Of a DNA stretch of 32,410 nt, positions 18,432-27,312 are shown one piece after another. The first letter of the stretch is position 1, and every line of letters begins with the position of its first letter. The translations under genes and the position numbers were made by a program. The DNA is from Limisphaerales bacterium. Lineage in GTDB: Bacteria; Verrucomicrobiota; Verrucomicrobiia; Limisphaerales; BOG-1460. Where the stretch lies: the NCBI GenBank assembly GCA_003159675.1, contig PLQC01000090.1, positions 1 through 32,410 on the forward strand, given 5' to 3'. The notes beneath the pieces were generated by a model, which was given only the letters and a program-made list of their open reading frames with translations, was not told the DNA's origin and searched no databases.

Positions 18432-19022
18432 TCATTTGGCGTTCAAACTGTCCAGAGCCAGGTTGAGGGTGAGGACGTTCACACCCGGCTCGCCAAGAAA
18501 GCCGAGATCCGGACCTTCGGTGTTCGAGCGCACAAGTTCGAGAACCTTTTCCACGCTCAGGCCCCGGGCCCTGGCGACGCGCGGGGCCTGAAGCTCGGCG
18601 TTGCGCACGCTGATGTGCGGGTCCAAGCCGCTGCCGGAAGCAGTGACGGCGTCGGCGGGCACCGGCGCGTTCGTGGCCAGCCCGTTTTGTGCGCGGTAAT
18701 CCGCGATGTTCTGAGCAATGGAATCGTGGAGTTTCTGCGAGGTTGGGCCAAAATTGCTGCCGCCCGAACTGGTGGGATCGTAACCATTACCCGCAGCCGA
18801 AGGGCGCGAATGGAAATATTTGTCCGCGGTGAACTGTTGGCCCAGCAACCGCGAGCCGCGCAGGGTGCCGCTGGGATCAACAATCAAACTGCCGTTGGCT
18901 CTGTCGTGGAAGAGCGCCTGAGCGATTCCGAACACGACGAGCGGATAAAGCCCGCAGCAAACCACCGCAAGGATCAAGGTGGACATCACTGCACCGCGAA
19001 TTTCAGCGAAGAATTCTTTCAT
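18432..19022 (-). CDS. kdpC: KdpC subunit (second copy)
   Basis: 196 residues with the N-terminal helix (VMSTLILAVVCCGLYPLVVFGIAQ) and canonical KdpC motifs: HDRANGSLI, HSRPSAAGNGYDPTSSGGSNFGPTS, VPADAVTASGSGLDPHIS, GFLGEPGVNVLTLNLALD. It begins 3 bp after the kdpB2 stop, so the genes are translationally linked. It ends 23 bp from the toxin pseudogene. The 612-codon plus-strand ORF across it and kdpB2 is a shadow. Confidence 0.96.
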   Translation of the reverse strand: MKEFFAEIRGAVMSTLILAVVCCGLYPLVVFGIAQALFHDRANGSLIVDPSGTLRGSRLLGQQFTADKYFHSRPSAAGNGYDPTSSGGSNFGPTSQKLHDSIAQNIADYRAQNGLATNAPVPADAVTASGSGLDPHISVRNAELQAPRVARARGLSVEKVLELVRSNTEGPDLGFLGEPGVNVLTLNLALDSLNAK

Positions 19023-19025
19023 ACC

Positions 19026-21041
19026 TTAAACGAGTCTGAGGGCCGTAATGATGACATCGATGAATTTGATTCCGGCAAATGGAATGATGACGCCGCCCAA
19101 GCCGTAGATGAGGAGGTTGCGCCGGAGAATGGCCAGTGCCCCGATCGGCTCAAACTTTACGCCGCGCAACGCCAGCGGAATCAGGGTGATGATGATCAGC
19201 GCGTTGAAAATGACGGCGCTCAGGATGGCGCTGGTCGGGCTGTGGAGGCGCATGATGTTGAGCGGCGCAATGGCCGGAAAGGTTCCGACCAGCATTGCCG
19301 GAATGATTGCGAAGTATTTGGCGACGTCGTTGGCGATGCTGAAGGTGGTGAGCGAACCGCGCGTAATGAGCAATTGCTTGCCGATTTCAATGACCTCGAG
19401 GAGCTTGGTCGGATTGGAATCCAGGTCCACCATGTTACCTGCTTCCTTGGCGGCTTGTGTGCCGGTGTTCATGGCCACGCCGACATCAGCCTGGGCCAGC
19501 GCCGGCGCGTCATTCGTCCCGTCGCCAATCATGGCCACCATGCGCCCGCCGCTTTGTTCCTTTCGGATGAGCGCGAGTTTGTCCTCCGGTTTCGCTTCGG
19601 CGAGGAAATCATCCACGCCCGCCTCGGCGGCGATGGCCGTCGCCGTCAGTTTGTTGTCGCCGGTGATCATGATGGTCTTGATTCCCATCTTGCGGAACTG
19701 GGCAAAACGCTCTTTGATGCCGCCTTTCACAACGTCTTTCAAGTGAATGACGCCCAATACTTTCTCGCGCGTTGCAACCACAAGAGGTGTGCCGCCGGAC
19801 TTGGAAATTCTTTCGATGGTATGCTCCGTTGCTGTCGAGATGCTGTCGTTGACGAACCCGCGGATGGCGTCGGTTGCGCCTTTGCGATATTGCACACCGT
19901 TCAAATCCACACCGCTCATGCGCGTTTGGGCGGTGAAGTTGATGAATTGTGCGCCGGGCATTTCATGGAGCTGGCGTTCGCGAATGCCGAATTTCTTCGC
20001 CAGCACGACAACGCTTCGGCCTTCCGGCGTTTCGTCCGCCAACGAAGACAATTGCGCGGCATCGGCCAGTTCCTGCTCGGTGACGCCCGGCGCGGGAATG
20101 AATTCCGTCGCCTGGCGATTGCCGAGTGTGATCGTCCCGGTCTTGTCGAGCAGCAACACATCCACGTCGCCCGACGCCTCAACCGCGCGGCCGCTCATCG
20201 CCAGCACGTTGTGCTGCAGCAAACGATCCATGCCGGCAATGCCAATCGCGCTCAATAACCCGCCAATCGTCGTCGGGATCAAACACACCAGCAGCGCGAT
20301 CAAAACCGGCACGGAGAATTCAGCGCCGGAATAAATGCCGAACGGCTTCAGCGTCACACAGACCAGCAGGAAAATCACCGTCAACGCGGCCAATAGAATC
20401 GTCAATGCGATTTCGTTCGGCGTCTTTTGGCGCTGCGCACCTTCCACCAGGGAAATCATCCGATCCAGAAATCCTTCGCCGGGATTGACGGAGATGCGAA
20501 TTTTGATTTCGTCCGACAGCACCCGCGTGCCGCCGGTGACGGCACTGCGATCACCGCCGCTCTCGCGAATCACCGGTGCCGATTCGCCCGTAATGGCTGA
20601 TTCGTCCACCGAGGCAGCGCCTTCGATGACATCGCCGTCGGCGGGAATGATTTCGGTCGCGCGCACCAGGACGACATTTCCCTTGCGGAGTTCCGAGGCA
20701 TTGACTTCTTCAAGTTGCCCGTTGCTGCCGATGCGGCGCGTTTTCGTTTGCACGCGGGTCTTGCGCAAGGCCTGGGCCTGGGCTTTGCCCCGGCCTTCGG
20801 CCATCGCCTCGGCAAAATTGGCAAACAATACCGTGAACCACAACCAGAGCGCCAATTGAGCGATAAATCCGCGATCCAGCCGCGGGGTGAAAATCCCGAC
20901 GGTGGTCAGCGCCGCGCCGACCATGGTCACGAACATGACCGGATTTTTGATCATTAACCGGGGGTCGAGCTTCTTGAACGCGTCCATCGTCGCCGGCCCG
21001 GCGATTTTCCAATCAAATAGAGAAGGAGGTTTCTGTGTCAT
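19026..21041 (-). CDS. kdpB: KdpB, P-type ATPase subunit (second copy)
   Basis: 671 residues from [11 protein letters not shown] at 21041; the longer track start at 21122 would run into kdpA2 and adds non-family sequence. TGES, phosphorylated Asp299 in [33 protein letters not shown] and the membrane [13 protein letters not shown] are all present. Unlike KdpB1 it has no low-complexity insert after MSGVDLNG and is the more canonical copy. It follows kdpA2 by 20 bp. Confidence 0.97.
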   Translation of the reverse strand: MTQKPPSLFDWKIAGPATMDAFKKLDPRLMIKNPVMFVTMVGAALTTVGIFTPRLDRGFIAQLALWLWFTVLFANFAEAMAEGRGKAQAQALRKTRVQTKTRRIGSNGQLEEVNASELRKGNVVLVRATEIIPADGDVIEGAASVDESAITGESAPVIRESGGDRSAVTGGTRVLSDEIKIRISVNPGEGFLDRMISLVEGAQRQKTPNEIALTILLAALTVIFLLVCVTLKPFGIYSGAEFSVPVLIALLVCLIPTTIGGLLSAIGIAGMDRLLQHNVLAMSGRAVEASGDVDVLLLDKTGTITLGNRQATEFIPAPGVTEQELADAAQLSSLADETPEGRSVVVLAKKFGIRERQLHEMPGAQFINFTAQTRMSGVDLNGVQYRKGATDAIRGFVNDSISTATEHTIERISKSGGTPLVVATREKVLGVIHLKDVVKGGIKERFAQFRKMGIKTIMITGDNKLTATAIAAEAGVDDFLAEAKPEDKLALIRKEQSGGRMVAMIGDGTNDAPALAQADVGVAMNTGTQAAKEAGNMVDLDSNPTKLLEVIEIGKQLLITRGSLTTFSIANDVAKYFAIIPAMLVGTFPAIAPLNIMRLHSPTSAILSAVIFNALIIITLIPLALRGVKFEPIGALAILRRNLLIYGLGGVIIPFAGIKFIDVIITALRLV

Positions 21042-21061
21042 AGGGTGAAAGCGCGAATCAA

Positions 21062-22978
21062 TCAATAGAGTTTTCCCAGAAGGGTCTGGAAGTGCTCGAC
21101 AATCGGCCCGAGTGTCAGGCAAGGCAGAAAGTTGAGCGCGCCGACCAGCAGGACCGTCCCGAGCAGCAACAGGACGAAAGTGAAGCCGGAAACCGGGAAA
21201 GTGCCGGCGCTCAAGGGGACAATCTTCTTTTGCGCGAGCGATCCGGCCATGGCCATGATGGGCACAATCATCAGGAACCGACCGATCAACATGGCGAGGC
21301 CGATGGTTGTGTTATACCAGGGAGTATTGGCATTCAAGCCGGCGAAGGCGCTGCCGTTATTTCCGTTGGCGGAACTGAATGCGTAAAGGATTTCACTCAA
21401 TCCGTGCGGGCCGGAGTTGTTCAACCCCGCCAGTCCCCATTGGCTGACCGACGCCCAGGCGGCAAAGCCAAGAATGGAAAGGGCCAGCACCAGCAGCGCC
21501 AGCATTGCCATTTTCACCTCGTAAGATTGGATTTTCTTGCCGAGGTATTCGGGCGTGCGCCCAACCATCAGGCCAGCGATGAAGACAGCGAGCACGACGA
21601 AAACGAGCATACCGTAGAGCCCCGCGCCCACGCCACCGATGATGATTTCGCCGAGTTGCATGTTGAACAACGGAACGAAGCCACCCAGTGCGGTGAAGGA
21701 ATCGTGCATGGAATTGACCGCGCCGCAGGAAGCATCGGTGGTGACAGTGGCGAACAAGGCGGAATTGAAAATGCCAAAGCGGACCTCTTTGCCTTCCATA
21801 TTCCCGTCTGCCACAGCCACCCCGAGCTGCTGGTGAATCGGGTTCCCCCTCGACTCAGCCCACCAGCAAAGCAACACGCCACCCAGGAACAACAGCATCA
21901 TGGCCGACCAAACCGACCATCCATGGGCCTGGTTTTTCGTCATTCGGCCGAGGTAATAGGTCAGGCCGCTGCCGATCGTGAAAATAGAGAGCATCTGGAT
22001 GAAGTTGGAAAGCGGCGTCGGGTTCTCGAACGGATGGGAGGCATTGGCGTTGAAAAATCCGCCGCCGTTCGTGCCGAGCATTTTGATGGCGATCTGTGAC
22101 GCCACCGGACCTTGCGCGATGGCTTGCTCCTCCACTTTTTGATCGACCATGACCGGCACATTGGTCATCGCGGGTTGGCCTTTCTCGTCGAGCTTCGGCA
22201 CATCGACCATCATCGCCACGCCGTTGGTCATTACCGGCTGACCTTTCTCGTCCAGCTTGGGCGCTTGAACCAGGACAGCGACGTTCGTTGTCACGGGTTG
22301 GCCCTTGTCATCGGTTTTGGGAACCTGGATGGTGTAAGGTTCTGTGAGTTTGGCTTTGGTGTAGGGTTTGAAGTTTTGAATCATTCCCTGTGAAACCAAG
22401 AAAACGGCGACGACCAGGCAAATGGGCAGCAGCAGGTAATAGGTGATGCGCACGAGATCCACCCAGAAGTTGCCAATCGTTTGGGCCGTGTGTCGCGCGA
22501 TGCCGCGAACCAGGGCTGCGGCAAGAGCGATGCCGGTGGCCGCTGAAGTAAAATTGTGGATCACCAGGGCGACCATCTGCGAGAGATAGGACATCGTGGA
22601 TTCGCCGCCGTAACTCTGCCAATTGGTGTTGGTGACAAAACTGACCGCAGTATTGAACGCCAGATCGGGGCTCACCGGGCCAAAGCCCTGCGGATTGAGC
22701 GGCAGCAGGTGCTGGAATCGCAGAATAGCATAAGTGAACAGGCAACTCACCAGGCTGAACAACAACATGGCGAAGGTGTATTGCTTCCAGCCCTGCTCCT
22801 GGTCCGGCTTCACACCCATCGCCCAATACGTCAGCCGCTCCAAAGGTTTTAGAACCGGATCGAGCCACGTCTTTCCCCTGGCATCGAGCACTCGAACCAG
22901 GTAAAGGCCCATGGGCTTGGTGATCAAAGCCAGGACCCCGACAAACACTGAAAGTTGCAACCAATCAATAGAGTGCAT
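21062..22978 (-). CDS. kdpA: KdpA, potassium-transporting ATPase channel-like subunit (canonical filter, second copy)
   Basis: 638 residues with canonical pore segments: [47 protein letters not shown] and [14 protein letters not shown]. Like the first copy it has an insert at about 209-287 of three repeats ([42 protein letters not shown]) that E. coli KdpA lacks. The insert lies before [11 protein letters not shown], in the outside loop that leads into the second pore segment. The ribosome site GAGGA is strong, and kdpF ends 9 bp upstream. Confidence 0.96.
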   Translation of the reverse strand: MHSIDWLQLSVFVGVLALITKPMGLYLVRVLDARGKTWLDPVLKPLERLTYWAMGVKPDQEQGWKQYTFAMLLFSLVSCLFTYAILRFQHLLPLNPQGFGPVSPDLAFNTAVSFVTNTNWQSYGGESTMSYLSQMVALVIHNFTSAATGIALAAALVRGIARHTAQTIGNFWVDLVRITYYLLLPICLVVAVFLVSQGMIQNFKPYTKAKLTEPYTIQVPKTDDKGQPVTTNVAVLVQAPKLDEKGQPVMTNGVAMMVDVPKLDEKGQPAMTNVPVMVDQKVEEQAIAQGPVASQIAIKMLGTNGGGFFNANASHPFENPTPLSNFIQMLSIFTIGSGLTYYLGRMTKNQAHGWSVWSAMMLLFLGGVLLCWWAESRGNPIHQQLGVAVADGNMEGKEVRFGIFNSALFATVTTDASCGAVNSMHDSFTALGGFVPLFNMQLGEIIIGGVGAGLYGMLVFVVLAVFIAGLMVGRTPEYLGKKIQSYEVKMAMLALLVLALSILGFAAWASVSQWGLAGLNNSGPHGLSEILYAFSSANGNNGSAFAGLNANTPWYNTTIGLAMLIGRFLMIVPIMAMAGSLAQKKIVPLSAGTFPVSGFTFVLLLLGTVLLVGALNFLPCLTLGPIVEHFQTLLGKLY

Positions 22979-22987
22979 GTGAGTTCC

Positions 22988-23071
22988 TCAAAACTTTTCC
23001 GGCCGTAGCATGGCCACGAGCAGATAGATGAACAGCAAGAAGGCAATAGCGCCGCCGACAAGATTTTCCAT
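22988..23071 (-). CDS. kdpF: KdpF, small membrane subunit
   Basis: A 27-residue single-helix peptide, too short for the ORF track: MENLVGGAIAFLLFIYLLVA then MLRPEKF and TGA. Length, hydrophobic core and the RPEKF end match KdpF, which packs between KdpA and KdpB and stabilises the complex. Ribosome site GGAG lies 5 bp before the ATG. It is placed ahead of kdpA as usual. No counterpart exists ahead of kdpA1. Confidence 0.92.
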   Translation of the reverse strand: MENLVGGAIAFLLFIYLLVAMLRPEKF

Positions 23072-23079
23072 AGTCACTC

Positions 23080-23163
23080 CTAGAGCTTTTCGCAGAACGT
23101 TGCGTAGAAGCCGGCAATGATAAAGAAAGCAATGATTACAATGATGTAGATCAGGTCACTCAT
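23080..23163 (-). CDS. Small single-helix membrane protein upstream of kdpF
   Basis: A 27-codon frame, absent from the track: MSDLIYIIVIIAFFIIAGFY then ATFCEKL and TAG. It has a Shine-Dalgarno GGGAG, and its stop TAG runs directly into the kdpF ribosome site. A short acidic N-terminus, one helix and a basic CEKL end resemble unnamed small proteins encoded ahead of kdpF in other bacteria (from memory). It is probably the first gene of this operon and a possible extra Kdp-associated peptide. The function is unknown. Confidence 0.7.
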   Translation of the reverse strand: MSDLIYIIVIIAFFIIAGFYATFCEKL

Positions 23164-23420
23164 ACAAATGCTCCCGGGTCATTCTCCCGCCCGGCCATCC
23201 GGATGGAGAGATTGCTGTCGATTCCTGCGGCGTTTTTCTTTTGCAACACACTGGTCATATTCGTGGCTGCATACTCGGTCGTGTTCTGCTGTTGGGGTAG
23301 TTAAATTGAGGGTCAATTGCGTAAAAAAGATGTTAACGCGGCCGGAGCGCGAGGAAGCATTCTCAACCGCTGATTTATGGACTATGCCACGGCTCCGCGC
23401 ACGATTTCCGATTCAATCAC
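23164..23420 (-). promoter_or_regulatory. Upstream region of the second kdp operon
   Basis: No gene is supported here on either strand. The minus-strand promoter of the kdpF-A2-B2-C2 operon must lie in this stretch. A TTGACC is present, but no well-spaced -10 could be paired with it. A CCGGG...CCCGG hairpin lies just before the first ribosome site. Confidence 0.35.
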
Positions 23421-23500
23421 GGATGCACACGGATGCACACGGATGCACACGGATGCACACGGATGCACACGGATGCACATGGATGCACATGGATGCACAC
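23421..23500. repeat. Eight tandem copies of a 10-bp unit, GGATGCACAC
   Basis: Eight head-to-tail copies of GGATGCACAC, perfect except for C to T at the last base of copies six and seven, followed by a partial GGAT. Reading frames across it give MHTDAHGCTR-type peptides, which is why short ORFs appear on both strands; none has a convincing start context. There are no spacers, so it is not a CRISPR. The unit is near one helical turn, so all copies face the same side of the DNA. Confidence 0.95.
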
Positions 23501-23510
23501 GGATTCCGAA

Positions 23511-23558
23511 GTCCCGTCAGGGACGACCGAGAATAGCCCAGGGTTTCGACCATGGGCA
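23511..23558. repeat. Dispersed-repeat-like segment abutting an ABC-gene breakpoint
   Basis: A perfect GTCCC-GTCA-GGGAC hairpin (23511-23524) is followed by gaatagcccagggtttcgacc and an imperfect CCCAGGG/CCATGGG palindrome. I recall very similar sequence as a dispersed repeat in Verrucomicrobiota and Planctomycetes. It ends exactly where the truncated ABC ATPase begins, so it may mark the deletion junction. Confidence 0.4.
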
Positions 23559-23809
23559 TTGATCCGCAGGCGCGGTTGAATATTCTTGAATTCATCCGGG
23601 GCCTGCGCGCTTCCGGCACTGCGATTCTTTACACCACCCATTACCTGGAGGAACCCGAGGCGCTTTGCCAGCGGATTGGAATCATCGATCATGGCCGGTT
23701 GCTGGCCAAGGGCACTTTGCCCGAGTTGCAGGAGCGGTTGGGCGGCGATCGCCTTTTCATTCTCGAAGCCGATTTCAGAAACGCCGCGCCGGAGGCGTGG
23801 AGGCGCTGA
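23552..23809 (+). pseudogene. C-terminal fragment of an ABC transporter ATPase
   Basis: Starts at the point where ABC ATPases read VGIDPQAR (here MGIDPQAR), followed by the H-loop region ILYTTHYLEEPEALCQRIGIIDHGRLLAKG. Walker A, the signature motif and Walker B are all missing, so about 160-170 N-terminal residues are gone. The closest type is the drug/ABC-2 exporter ATPase (NatA-like). The fragment cannot bind ATP. A TAG lies six codons upstream in frame. It runs directly into a permease fragment. Confidence 0.75.
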
Positions 23810-23922
23810 ATCAGGTCATCAGTTTCGGCAGCGGGTTCAGTGCAATCCTGAAACCGGTCGCCATGCTGGCGGTTTTCGGTTGCGCCGCGAAGGTGCTCGC
23901 AGCGCGCTTTTTCCGCGCCTGA
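23791..23922 (+). pseudogene. C-terminal fragment of an ABC-2 type permease
   Basis: In the frame that overlaps the end of the ATPase fragment: GGVEALNQVISFGSGFSAIL then KPVAMLAVFGCAAKVLAARF and FRA, TGA. This is the typical end of ABC-2 permeases (loop, last transmembrane helix, Arg-Phe-Arg-type tail). Everything before the last helix is missing, so a deletion joined the two gene tails. Track line 23665-23922 is the same frame extended upstream out of register. Confidence 0.55.
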
Positions 23923-24042
23923 CCTCCCAGCGGCTGCTAGGGCTGCCAGACGGCGCGATAGAAATGCTGGCCCGAGGAAGCGGTGCTGTAATCGCCGCGC
24001 TCCGGCCTGCTTGCAACCGGTGCCAGCGTTCGGATGCGCCCC

Positions 24043-25773
<1,731 letters not shown>

Positions 25774-26073
25774 ATGAGTTTAATGGCGATCGCACATTTG
25801 AGTCCGGACGAGGGGCAGCGTTGCGAACTCTGTCCGTTAAACCGGGTGCAGGTCGGCGTGGTGGTGCGGATCAGGCAACTGTGCGCCGCGCCCGAATTGC
25901 AGAACCGCCTGCGCGAAATCGGTTTGTGCGAAGATCAGATCGTCAGGCTAGTCACGAGCCGCAACAACCTGATCTGCCAGGTCTGCAACGCCCGGCTGGC
26001 CATCAGCGAGCAATTGGCGCGGCTGATCCTGGTTGAACCGGTCGCCGTTCCCGCCCGCTGTCCCGTCAGTTGA
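25774..26073 (+). CDS. feoA: FeoA-type ferrous iron transport protein
   Basis: 99 residues from the ATG at 25774, preceded by a G-rich ribosome site; the 204-codon ORF starting at 25459 adds unrelated sequence. The SH3-like FeoA core is VGVVVRIRQLCAAPELQNRLREIGLCEDQIVRLV followed by LARLILVEP. It carries cysteine pairs (CELC and CQVC) that E. coli FeoA lacks but which I recall in Verrucomicrobiota FeoA proteins; they may bind metal. FeoA normally works with the FeoB GTPase permease, but no feoB is in the window. The 3' end overlaps convergent hemH by 8 bp. Confidence 0.85.
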   Translation: MSLMAIAHLSPDEGQRCELCPLNRVQVGVVVRIRQLCAAPELQNRLREIGLCEDQIVRLVTSRNNLICQVCNARLAISEQLARLILVEPVAVPARCPVS

Positions 26074-27121
26074 CCCGGGATGCCCCCGCCATCCCCTGTT
26101 CCGCCGTTCCGCCGGTAAATCGTTCCACCATTTTCTCCAGCGCCGCAATCCACAGCGGATGCTCGTTCATGCACGGAATGCGCGTGAACTCCTTTCCGCT
26201 CGCCCGCATGAACTGCTCGCACCCGCGCATGCCGATCTCCTCGATCGTCTCAAGGCAATCCGAAACAAACGTCGGGCAGAGGACGAGCATCCTTTTTTTG
26301 CCCTCCTGCGCCAGGCGCGGCAATTCATAGTCGGTGTACGGTTTCAGCCATGGGTCTTTTCCAAGGCGCGATTGAAATGAGACGGAATATTTCCCCGCCG
26401 GCACACCCGACTTCGCCACAAACGCCGCCGCCGTCTTGAAACATTGGGCGCGATAACACGTCGCGTGCGCCGGGCTGGCGATTTCACAGCAATCCGGCAC
26501 GGTCAGACAATGGCAGCCCGTGATGTCCGATTTTCTGATATGCCTCTCCGGGATGCCGTGAAAGCTGAACAGCAGATGATCGTAGTCCTGTTTCAGGTAA
26601 TCCGCCGCGCTGGCCGCCAGCGCTGTGATGTAATCCGGCGCGTCGTAGTATGGCGCCTGCACCATCACTTTCATCCGCGGCGCAAGTCTTGCCGCGACCT
26701 CCCGCACGCGCACCACGGCGGTTTCACAGCTCGACATCGCATAGTGCGGAAAGAGCGGGATGAGCAGAACGTCGTCAGCCCCCCTGGCCGACAGGTTTGT
26801 CACTCCGCTTCCGATGGAAGGACTTTGGTAGCGCATCGCCAGTTCGACTGGAACGCTCACGCGTTTTTGCAGCGCGGCCTGGACGTGTTTGCTCGTGACG
26901 ACCAATGGCGAACCGTCCTTCGTCCATATTTTTTCATAGGCGTGCCCCGATTCCTTGGGGCGGGTCGGCAGAATGGCGAAATTCACCACGCAAAACCGGA
27001 TCGGCCACGGCATGTCCAGCACACGGCCATCCATCAGAAACTCGCGCAGATATTTTCGCACGTCCCGGACAGAAGGCGAATCCGGCGAACCCAAATTGAC
27101 CAATAAGACGCCTTTGGGCAT
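26066..27121 (-). CDS. hemH: Ferrochelatase
   Basis: 351 residues. Inserts Fe2+ into the porphyrin, the last step of heme synthesis. Motifs seen: LLVNLGSPDSP at the N-terminus, LLFSFHGIPERH with the metal/proton-handling His, and CPTFVSDCLETIEEI with the conserved Glu. A Cys-rich stretch (TGCHCLTVPDCCEI...TCYRAQC) lies where some bacterial ferrochelatases bind extra metal or a [2Fe-2S] cluster, but cluster binding cannot be proven here. It is last in the minus-strand heme cluster, separated from hemY by a 15-bp-stem inverted repeat. Confidence 0.96.
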   Translation of the reverse strand: MPKGVLLVNLGSPDSPSVRDVRKYLREFLMDGRVLDMPWPIRFCVVNFAILPTRPKESGHAYEKIWTKDGSPLVVTSKHVQAALQKRVSVPVELAMRYQSPSIGSGVTNLSARGADDVLLIPLFPHYAMSSCETAVVRVREVAARLAPRMKVMVQAPYYDAPDYITALAASAADYLKQDYDHLLFSFHGIPERHIRKSDITGCHCLTVPDCCEIASPAHATCYRAQCFKTAAAFVAKSGVPAGKYSVSFQSRLGKDPWLKPYTDYELPRLAQEGKKRMLVLCPTFVSDCLETIEEIGMRGCEQFMRASGKEFTRIPCMNEHPLWIAALEKMVERFTGGTAEQGMAGASRVN

Positions 27122-27222
27122 GAATTCGTTGAGTCGTTACAAGGTTAAATCGCTGAAACGTTACATCGGGTGGGCCGTGGCAGTCACGCTGGAACGGTCC
27201 AGAGCTGGGCACTCTTTATAAC

Positions 27223-27280
27223 GTTGGGTGGGGCGAGGCTCCTGACGAGCCAGCTCGCGAGGACGCTCGCCCCACCCAAC
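27223..27280. repeat. Perfect 15-bp inverted repeat between hemY and hemH
   Basis: GTTGGGTGGGGCGAG (27223-27237) pairs perfectly with CTCGCCCCACCCAAC (27266-27280). The 28-nt interior is itself nearly palindromic (tcctgacgagc/gctcgcgagga). It resembles dispersed palindromic repeats of Verrucomicrobiota. It could attenuate transcription from hemY into hemH; no T-run follows. Confidence 0.8.
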
Positions 27281-27312
27281 TCAACCACTACCCGCGTCAA
27301 TGCTCCACCGCT

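Noticed and set aside
18420-20258. 612-codon plus-strand ORF
   Set aside because: It is the antisense shadow of kdpC2/kdpB2, whose motifs are unmistakable on the minus strand.
21092-22099. 335-codon plus-strand ORF
   Set aside because: Antisense of kdpA2; composition (His, Gln, Glu, Arg) typical of a shadow.
23413-23500. Repeat array as a CRISPR
   Set aside because: The units are 10 bp and directly adjacent, with no spacers; no cas genes are present.
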